Part shown: positions 24,490 through 34,600 of the stretch, piece after piece | How positions within the stretch are numbered: position 1 is the stretch's first letter | Layout: each line of letters begins with the position of its first letter | Source: Beroe forskalii | Lineage: Eukaryota; Ctenophora; Nuda; Beroida; Beroidae | Length of the DNA: 64,000 nucleotides | Assembly: GCA_011033025.1 (NCBI GenBank) | Contig: WFMF01000013.1 | Coordinates: 186,001 to 250,000 of the forward strand | Reading direction: 5' to 3' | Position numbers and translations under genes: made by a program | Notes under the pieces: model-generated | Seen by the model: the letters and a program-made list of their open reading frames with translations, nothing else | What the model was told of the DNA's origin: nothing | Databases searched by the model: none

Positions 24490-25075
24490 GTTAACTTGCG
24501 TATATACAATTTACCAAATTCCTCCTGCGACCAAACCTAGTAACCATGCGTTCATTTATATGAATACATGCGTTCACTGCATGTAAAGACGCGTACGTTT
24601 CTAAGCATTTCACCAAATTCCTCCTGCGACCAAACATAGTTACCATGCGTTCATTTATATGAATACATGCGTTCACTGCATGTAAAGATGCGTACGTTTC
24701 TAAACATTTCACCAAATTCCTCCTGCGACCAAACCTAGTAACCATGCGTTCATTTCTATAAATACATGCGTTCACTGCATGTAAAGACGCGTACGTTTCT
24801 AAACTAACTCTCTCCAAATTCCTCCTGCAAACATCTTCATATCTGTGCGTTCATTTTCAAAAGGTGTCTGACAGAAATGCGTTCATATCATTAGTGAGGC
24901 GCACAAGTTTATAGAAATGTACGCACGATTAGGAAATGAACGCGAATAGCAGGTTGTTTTCGCGTTCAAGCTGTAATTATGCGTTCAAGTTTCCTTAAAA
25001 CGGTGCCAATTTCATAATGGGGCGTTAATTTTTTTACCTGTGCTACCGCCCGCTTGAAAAGGGGGCTTTAAATGA
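24490..25075 (-). repeat. GAACGCATG repeat family, right copy with three 99-bp units
   Basis: Reverse-complement copy of 2,810-3,185. Between 24,491 and 24,817 it has three 99-bp units (GAAACGTACGCGTC, ATGCAGTGAACGCATG, GGTCGCAGGAGGAATTTGG). Because 99 is a multiple of three the array makes a short open frame, but the units differ in ways unrelated to codons. Confidence 0.9.
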
Positions 25076-25421
25076 CTAAATAGAAACAGATTGAGTGGGG
25101 ATTGAAATCAAGAGCAATAAAAGAGTGGCCACGAGGACCAAGCAAAAATCGAGGGTCATTCATGAAAACAAAGCCTGCAGTTTTTCCGTAGCAGTTTTTG
25201 ATATCAACGCTAACTTGAATGGCATAGATCCTCAAAGGCTTAATATCAAAAAGACTTTAACAGTATTATATACGGCGTCATCGGGCTGTGAAAACATCAA
25301 ATATCAATAATTTGATCGCATCAAATCTGAGTTTAGGAATAAGAAAGCAGTCAATCAGTCATGTGTGAATTCAATATGCCGCCACGGTCACAGCAATTCG
25401 ATATCCACCAGGTTTTTACGA

Positions 25422-25655
25422 GGCAGTAACATGTCTCGTCACGAGGCAGCAACATGTCTCGGCTGCTGTCTCATCACGAGACAGCAACATGTCTCGGCTG
25501 CTGTCTCATCACGAGGCAGCAACATGTCTCGGCTGCTGTCTCATCAGGAGGCAGCAACATGTCTCGGCTGCTGTCTCATCACGAGACAGCAACATGTCTC
25601 GGCTGTTGTCTCATCACGAGGCAGCTACATGTCTCCTCTGTTGTCTCATCCTGTA
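25422..25655 (+). repeat. 35-bp minisatellite at the CSTF3 terminal exon
   Basis: About six and a half copies of a 35-bp unit (ACGAGGCAGCAACATGTC, TCGGCTGCTGTCTCATC). On the minus strand the first unit overlaps the last CSTF3 codons ([12 protein letters not shown] then stop) and the others continue as 3' UTR. Period 35 shifts frame at each copy, so the long open frames on the plus strand are artefacts. Confidence 0.95.
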
Positions 25656-28600
25656 GATATCGAAGGCTGGAGGAGCTGCAGTTCTGGTTGGTACTTCTTC
25701 CTCCTCCTCCCCCACGTCTTGTAGCGTTCTCTTCCGAGACTTGTCTCCCGCAGCAATGTACTGATCCACAGGCATGTTCTCTGATGCTGAGAAGGGATTG
25801 TGATGGATAAATTGTTTTTGGAATCCTAGCAGCTTCTTAGTTTAGAGTTTTTAACATAATAAAGGGAAAAGGACTCCTTTTAAGATAAATTCTTGTTTAA
25901 TATCTTTTAAATTTGAGAGGTTGAGAGGGAGATGCGATTAACTTTGAACTAAAGTGAGGTTTTCTAAAATATTGAAATAGTAAAAAGAGATTTCGAAAAG
26001 TTGTAACAATTACCTGCCATCTTCTCGAGCATGACATCCAGGGAAGAAGGACACTTCTCTGCTATAACCTTTATCAGCTTGTCAACGTGCACGAAGGGAC
26101 CCTGGGTACAGGGGTAAATTTAGGAGACTATAGATTAAGGAAAAATATACAATAAAAGTTGTAAATTCAGGAAAAATATAGCGCACAAAAAAAGGAAAAT
26201 GGATAGCGTGTGGACTGTGAGCCGTGAGGCAACTAGTCTCTCCTTCGATCACTAAATAATCCTACAAACATCGGCAGAAATCAGTGACGACGATACTTCA
26301 CAAAATTTCATACCTGGAAGCAATGAGGAGGTGGCATGTTGCCTAATTTCATACCTGGAAGCAGTGAGGGGGTGGCATGTTGGTGAGAGCTTCAGCTGCA
26401 GCAGCAGGGACAGGGTACCCAAATATACGGTTACTTCTCATGCTTGAGGGAGGGAATATTGTTACAATTACATAATACTGTAACCTCCAGCAATTACAGC
26501 AAACACATGACGTAAACCACGTTAAAACGAGTGGTCTCTGGAAGATAATTTGAAACTATCTGTGTGCTTAATTTCGCCACCAGCACGAAAAGACGAAACT
26601 CTCAAACAAACCAAATGATTTTATAGGTTACAATGGAAGGTACTCACTAGAGGATGGAAGAGGAGAGAAAGGTACCATGTGGGAGAAGTCAGGTCGAGCA
26701 ACCCCTCCCGTTTGTTTAGGTTGCTGTTCTCGGGGGTTATTCTTTGGGTTTAGGAGGGGGTTCCGAGAATGAGGCGAGTCTTGTTCTACCTGTGATAGGA
26801 GGGTTTAGGAAGGGTTCAAAAGAGGGTTCAGAAGGGCCAGGGGTTAAATTTACCTCAATACCTATGACTTAGAGAATTCAATACCTATAATTTACCTCAA
26901 TACCTATGACTTAGAGAATTCAATACCTATAATTTACCTCAATACCTATGACTTAGAGAATTCAACCCAGCTCACGCCATAACCAAATCATATAGTGAAC
27001 TGTACCTGGTAGTCCATAGCTCTGAGTTCTTGCACTGAACAGGGGTACAGGTCTAGGTACTTGTATCTGTCCACTAGCAGGGAGGTTTCTTTTAGCTTAC
27101 ACTCCTGAAGAGGAAGAGGTTTACAAAATATGGAATATTAACAAAGACGGAATTTTTGAGACAGCTTCAAAGGGTTACAAATTATAGAATACATTTCACA
27201 AAAAGGCTTTATTTTTGTGCATCTTAGAAATTTTTGTTCCACATAAATATAACTCGTAAGGTAGTAAATTCCGTACGTTCTCGAAGACAGCAGATCTTCT
27301 CTTCTCCACTTTGATAAGGGACGCCAGATCCCCCACGTTACTCTCGAATGAGAGGAACTCGGACCAGATAGGCCAGCTGGGTTCCTTCTCGTTAGAGGTA
27401 AGCACTCGCTCGAAAAGGACACGGGTATTGTTGTCATCTGCGAATAGATGAGACGTTTTCAAACTTTTAAAAATAAAATGTTTAATGTACGAAAATTGAC
27501 TGCATTACAGTCGCAGTCTAAACTCTAAGCAACTGACAATTAATCTAAAAACGGCTAGAAATAAGTTATTTTTCTGTAAGCAGCAAAAGAAAGTACGTGC
27601 TATTGTTCTAGAATTTGTAATTCGATTGTATTGATGTATAAAATAGTTTCTTTAAAACAATTGTTCTAGAAGCTTGAGCACAAATAGCCACATTGGTGTT
27701 CATTTTGAAAACTGAACCACTCATAACCCACCGTTCTGATGCGACAGATGATTGAGGTACTTCAAAATGAAGGGCACATTGGTGGGGAACCTCTGAAAAT
27801 ATGTCACTTTTATCTACTTTGAATAAGAATTTTTGGATAGAACTGAATTTTCTATCGATCGACATTGGTTTGAGTACGATTTCTAACTGAAATATTGATT
27901 TCAAGTTCAGTCAAATTTAGAAATCGTCGACTGAGTGCAAAAAAAGCTGAGTGCAAAACAATCCTATCTCCAACTTTTGTCTACGGCCACTCTGGAGGCC
28001 CCTCCACCCTTTGGAATCGATTCCATACTCAAATATGTCATTTTAGGCCTAAAAATTGAAGTTAAAAAATATCGTAAATCCATTGCCAAATTTTGGTGAG
28101 TGAAATACAATCCTATGGTACCTTAGGATCCCTGTTCACCATAATCTGCAAAAATAACTTAGTTTATTGTGGAGTTAGGATACCAGAATTGATGAATTAG
28201 TATCCTATCTCCATTGACATGAATGAAATAATTGATAGCGCTATTGTAATACAGTGTTACAAGTATCCTATCTCCGATAATTCTTTATATGAGTATGTGG
28301 CACTCTTGGTACATATACCTTTCCCGTTCAACGAGATATACCTGCATGTAGTGTGTAACAACAATATTATCTACATGATACCTTGGCAAAATAAATGCCA
28401 ATACTTGGTTTGTATTTGTAATTCACCTTGCCTGTAGTCACACATACAAAGTCGGTGACCTAAAAAATGAATTAACTGATATATAATAGCGGTGCATAGA
28501 TCTGTTAGCCACATATATACGCAATCGAGATATGACTGAAAGTAAGGGGAGATAGCTCAATTGGTAGAGCACCTAACCGGCAATCAGGAGGTTGTGGGTT

Positions 28601-31600
28601 CAAGCCCCATTCGCCTTGCACATTTTTCAGATCACCGAGTTTGTTTGTTTGACTATTATAGGCAGGATGAATTACAAATATCGTATCTTTGATACAGTAA
28701 TACTTCAAGAGTTCAAGCTTTGGGTGGGTATATCCTCACAAGATGGTCTGAAGCTCATCCTCATAAAGTTATAAACTCTCTTATCATATTCAAAACCATT
28801 TATTTTCAAAGCATTAATAACATTGGCGCATTATAGCAATCCACCATTTACGTCATCTTTTAGTCTTTTGTAGTGCGTAGGAATGTTTGGTGACGTCACA
28901 TGGCCGGCAGATTACACGTTGGTACAGTTATTTGATGTAAAATGTTCACCGTGACACTGCATACACAAATCTTCTGTGCCACATGACCACTTGTTGATTG
29001 CTATGCAATGATTTTACCACACAGCACAAATTCAAGCAGATACTCAGATATGTGATACAGAAAGTCACCAAAACATCATGAACAGGCTGAATGGAAAGTG
29101 AACCCATAGCACAGAGATCCTCCCCCTTGCTCAAATCCACCATGAACCGTATTAATAAGACTGCCCTACCCTCAAAGAGTGGGCTTCTCTTCGACAAGAG
29201 GAAAGTCAAAGTGATCATTCTTGTCAGATGAGTCCTGAGAGAAATACAACATAAAATGATTGCAGAAAGAAGAATTGGCTGGTAACTTCAAGTGCCCACA
29301 CTCTTCAATCAGATGATACTCATCCTTCATGCTCATCTCATAATATCTTATTTATATAAAGTTTAGTATGAATGTGATTCATCGTAATGAGGGATTTCAA
29401 ACTTCATATTAAAGTCAGAAGACAGATTCGATCTTCGTGCCTATGTACTCTGTACATCTTCCTCAACATAAGGATGCTGAACTTATCATCCCAGGAGCCT
29501 TCCATTCTCTCGACTTGGATCCCTTCTAAGGCTATAATAAAGTACCTGGAGAGGCCGATAGATCAGTCTATCGGTTTTTGATTGTTGTCAATAGACCCAC
29601 AGGAGAACGTGCTTCCCGTCACAAATCTGGAGCTATATCCTTATGTCGACAGATTAGACACAGGACTTAAAAGTGACCTGCACTACCATTGTATTGTATT
29701 ACATTGTATTGGTCCCTTTCCCGAGGAAGGGTTTCCTGATGGGAAACGTTGACACAGGAGCCATAGGACACCATTTAAAGGAACAAGAGCGAAGGCAAGG
29801 ATGCCTCTAGTACCCTCTCGTGCCTGGAGCTTGATGAGAGCAGCATTGAAGTGCACTGACTTGGTTAACTCAATGGTAATCCAGGTGTTAGGCTTGATAG
29901 AGTATAGACAGATAGGTCCTTTACTGGTGCACAATACAGGTTGAGTCAACTACCAACTTCTGTGAAATTTTTAGCAATGCCTTTGTCATTTCCTGATGTT
30001 GTAGGGCAGTTGGGCACTCAAACTTTGCAATCTATGCCTAACTTACTGTCAGCCGTGTATGTATGCAGTCATCCATGATCCACAGAATTAATTGATTTTA
30101 TTAACTATTTACCATCTTATTTTATTACATGTCAGCTTGACAAGTAATAAGGTGGTATCCTGTATTCTTGTAGGGATTTGCTGACGCTGACCAATATCAA
30201 ACACCCACCATCAGTGCTATCAAATTACCAGTTGACCAAGGCCAGTTTTTGTAATTAGAGGTGCCCACTGTCCAAAGAAAGGGCTATAAGGAAAGGGTGG
30301 TATTGGCGATGAAAATTCGTGATAAGTGTAGGAAAAGTTATAACAGATAGAGGGACAAGGAGAAAGATTTTAAAGAATTAATAAGGGCCGAGGTAAGAGA
30401 TTTGGGATTGGAAAAATAAAGGATATAAGCCTAGTGCCTACCTAGACCTTTCAATATTTCACCTTAAATTTTGAAAAAATGAATTAATACCAAGCCTAAG
30501 CCCTCCAGCTGAGCAGTTTCTTGTCAATAATATCATATGAATTTATCAAAGTGCCATCATGAATAGAAGTTAGAACCATGATAGCAACTGTTATGGAAGA
30601 ACTACTGTATTGGAGATAGGATACATGTAATACTGTATTTTAATAGCGTTTCTCGATTATTTCATTGATGTCAATGGAGATAGGATATTTATTTATCATT
30701 TCTGGTATCCTAACTCCAGGTAAACAAAAACTATCTATCCTATGTCCTTTTTGGAAAAAACAAATCTCGATTTCTCTCGTGTTGGTGACGTTAGCAGAGT
30801 AAAACCAATTTGTTCTCAAGAGTGTGTACATAATTTTACAGGATCAACAATTCACTGACTGTTTGAAACCAAGGGAAATCAAAGAAACAGTTTTTGTTGA
30901 ATATCTCGAAAACTAATGACCCATGGAGATAGGATAGTTGGATATAAGCTTTTTTTGCAATAGGCCGGCGAAATGAATTCTGTAAGTCATCAGCAGATAT
31001 GTACGATGTATAGTGTACAGTGTATATTCACCTTCAATCCGATCTCGAATATTTTCAGGGCAATGTCTCTAGACTGAAAAGGAAAGGTGTTAGGAAGTTT
31101 TAGTGGTGATTATGCCCAACCTTTGTCAAGTTCTGAGCTATCTTATAGCGGGTTCCTTATTTCAATTGAAAAACTTCCTTGCATATTTGGGCATACATCT
31201 TACTATATGAGTGGTAGCAACTAGTATGTTCTAGTATAGCCATGTTACAATTGTTTTCATACTCACGGCGGAGCTGTTACCATATACCACCCTGGTTACC
31301 ATGAACAAATCATCTTGTGGTTCTGCTGAAACCATCCACTCAGGACACAATTCAGAAAATAAGTTCATATTCATTTATACATGCTCAAAATACCAATACA
31401 GAAAATAGTCTATTTTGTAGCCTAGAGTTGGATCATGTTACTTGGATTGGACCGATAGAAGAATGAGAGTTTATTTAGATGATAAGCGCTGACTAGTAGC
31501 TCGGATAAAGTTGGAACTCCCGCATGAAGAGATGAGAGCCTCAAACGGATTTGGTAAGAATAAACCGGATTTGGTGAAAATGAACCTCTATCCTTGAAAT

Positions 31601-34600
31601 TGGGAAGATCGATCTGAGTCTAAGTGGCCCAACAATAATGTCTCCATCCAGCTATCGAAGTTCATCGCAAACTCAATCACAAGACCTCTTCAGTCAATAA
31701 ACTTTCTTCAAGTTCTTAATTTTTATAGAAACAGTCCTTGGCATTCCCACACTTGTAAAATCAAGTCAAAAGAAAATATGCATCACCAAAGAAAATAAAA
31801 TCATTTGTTCAACTCATCATGTTAAATTTCAGTTCAAAGCACCTATTATTACATACATTGATAAATCATATCAAATAATTACAATTTAAAATTTTAAAAT
31901 TTCGATTCAAACATAATTTCAAATAAATATCCTTAACATACACTTCGAAAGTTCGTATTATAACCAACATTAATACTTATTCCATACTTCAAATTCCCCA
32001 CAAATTGACTAGTACCTTCACGCTACATGATAATCTATTACATTGATATGTGTTTCCCAATATTGTTAATTATTTTTATAAGTTTTAAATCATGTACCCT
32101 CTGGCCTTTGCGGTGGTTTTAAAGCAGTAAATTGAACACGGTAAGCAATAAATTGGACACAAAAACCATAAAATGAAAGCTCTATTCTCTATAGATTTGG
32201 AAACTCAGTAAATTGGACACCCTGAAGTCTTAAACAGCACTATCTTATCAGTTTGGAGAAGCAGTGAATTGACACGAGAAGCAATAAATTGGACACGATA
32301 CGCAATAAATTGGACCTTATGAAGCAATAAATTGGACACTAGAAGCAATAAGTTGGACACGAGAACTTGTAGGACCCTTGACCATACACTTTGACTCAGG
32401 AAGCAATAACTTGGACACGAGAAGCAATAAGTTGGACACGAGAAGCAATAAATAGGACACGAGAAGCAATAAGTTGGACACCGATCAAGGATTTATCTTT
32501 TAACCAATAGATGTAGATGAATAAATTTCTGGTTAATACCACACTATTGTACAATGTCATCATTTTCAATATTAAGATTTTGTAATGTAAGTAATAAATC
32601 CGCTTTTCTCAGGAAATTTTCAACATAAAATGATTTGAATTAATCAACTCATCAATCTCAACTACAGCATAAGCGTTAAAAAGATATTATCATCAACTAA
32701 CGTAATAACGTATCACGATTCATGGTCAATTGAAATTGAAAGTGCTCATTCATTCCATACTAAAATTACTTGAAAAGTTAAATTGATGAACTGATCAACT
32801 ATTATAATCAATCTAAAAAGAAAGAATGGATAAGTTTTGGGTTTTCATAAAAAATTAGTCATGCTCTCATATCGTCTAAGATACATAACTTTGTGATGGA
32901 CGCAAACTTAAAAGTCGCAGATAATTTTGCATGAATTGTTCCTGGAATGATGCTTGTTTTAGAAGGTCTGCTCAGTATAAAATCGTGTTCCATCAAAACT
33001 GACTGGGAACCATTTCATGAGATTACCAAACAATCCTTGGTCCTTGATGTACATCACTTCCCAGTCTTCTGCAGCTGCCAACCATCTCCTGTCTCCCAAA
33101 TACGGGGCAAACCTCCCAAAACCAGCATCATTTCAACAACAATTCTCCAAAATTAACCTTCGACCTGAAGTCGTGTGACAGACCGTTCTGTCCATTATAA
33201 ACAGGATCTGTAACTATCCGCTGGCCTTTCCTGCATTTCCCACCGTTATTCCTAGAAAACCCAAAACAAATAAAGTTAGTAACTAACACAGTACTAAAGA
33301 GTAGAAAGCACAAAGATCTTACTTTGGAAGTGTAGTACTCCATCAGTGCTCCGGCAACATAGACATGAGAGGAGGAGGGGTAAATGAGATACAACATAGA
33401 CCTGAGGGGAAGGAGGGGTAAAGGAAAGAAGGCAAAGGTATCTCAAGAGGAGTCTCAGAGACGTCTTTGAGACTTGGTCGGCTTGCCTGGACACTGCCAA
33501 ATGTCGAGTAAGATAAAACAGACCAATCAATTCCACCAGGCCCGCGTAATACACGGGCCTGGTTGAATTGATGAAACTAACTCTAAGATTCAGTTTTCGT
33601 TCAGCTGGAGAGTTCACGACATAGAGTAACCAGAAGTTGAGTAAAAATAGAAGATTGGTAACATAATCAGAAGTCACATGATCAAAAAGTCATCCAACTC
33701 ACATGGTAATTGCTCTTTTGGTCCTCTCTAGCCTTCTTAAACACAGCTCTAGCAGCAGGAATACCCTCAGCTCTTCTGGCAAACTTCATGTACTGTATGT
33801 AGACCTACGAGTGTAGTGTGGATTGTATACCTCATTGTATGACTAATAATGTTGAAGTATGAGACTCAAAATCAGTACACTACTGCAACATCAACTAACT
33901 CACCAATGTCGTATCAGATATCATCAATTCACCAATGTCAGATCAGATGTCAACTCACCAATGTGGTATCAACTAATAACTAACCAATGTGGGATCAGGC
34001 ACTGTCTTGAGCAGCTCAGTATACACCTTATGACACTCCTCAGTCTTCATCCTACTCTCCTCGTAGTCCGCAAAGGCGAAGTGAAGGAGCAGGTTGTTCT
34101 TCAGCAGACCGGATATGGCTTTCTCGTAGAGGGCTGCCACTTCGTCCTTCCAGGCTTGTGCTTGCTGGAATGACAAGGGGATTTGGAAATCTGCCAACTC
34201 AGTCAGTTATTCATTTTTTGAAGACCCAAGGTGGGGTACCCATAAGGGCTTTGAAATAAATATAATCAGTGCGATAAAAATCGAGAAAATAAAGCCACAG
34301 ATACTTAGGGAAGCCAATCAAGGCTCGTGTCCATTAAGGGCTCAAGGCCATCAGACCTAAGGTAACCTGCATACTCTCTTGATTGAATTTATTCGAGTGT
34401 ATCCATTGTTTCATTTAATACTTAGATGAAGTTGATAATTGCTTGCACGAAAAATTTACCTTTGATAATCAATGAATCTCTTTTTGTTAGATAACAAATA
34501 AGATAAAGCACTGAGTGATGCGTAATATTTCAGATTCGAATGTTCGATGCAATCTAGAGATCTAGCTACCTGAGTGTCTCCTTTCTCATGGACGAGATTA

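Noticed and set aside
24491..24817. 108-residue protein with 33-residue repeats
   Set aside because: Produced by the 99-bp non-coding tandem unit; the left family copy does not preserve the frame.
25365..25810. Repeat proteins of about 118 residues in the 35-bp array
   Set aside because: Antisense to the CSTF3 terminal exon and caused by frame rotation through the minisatellite.
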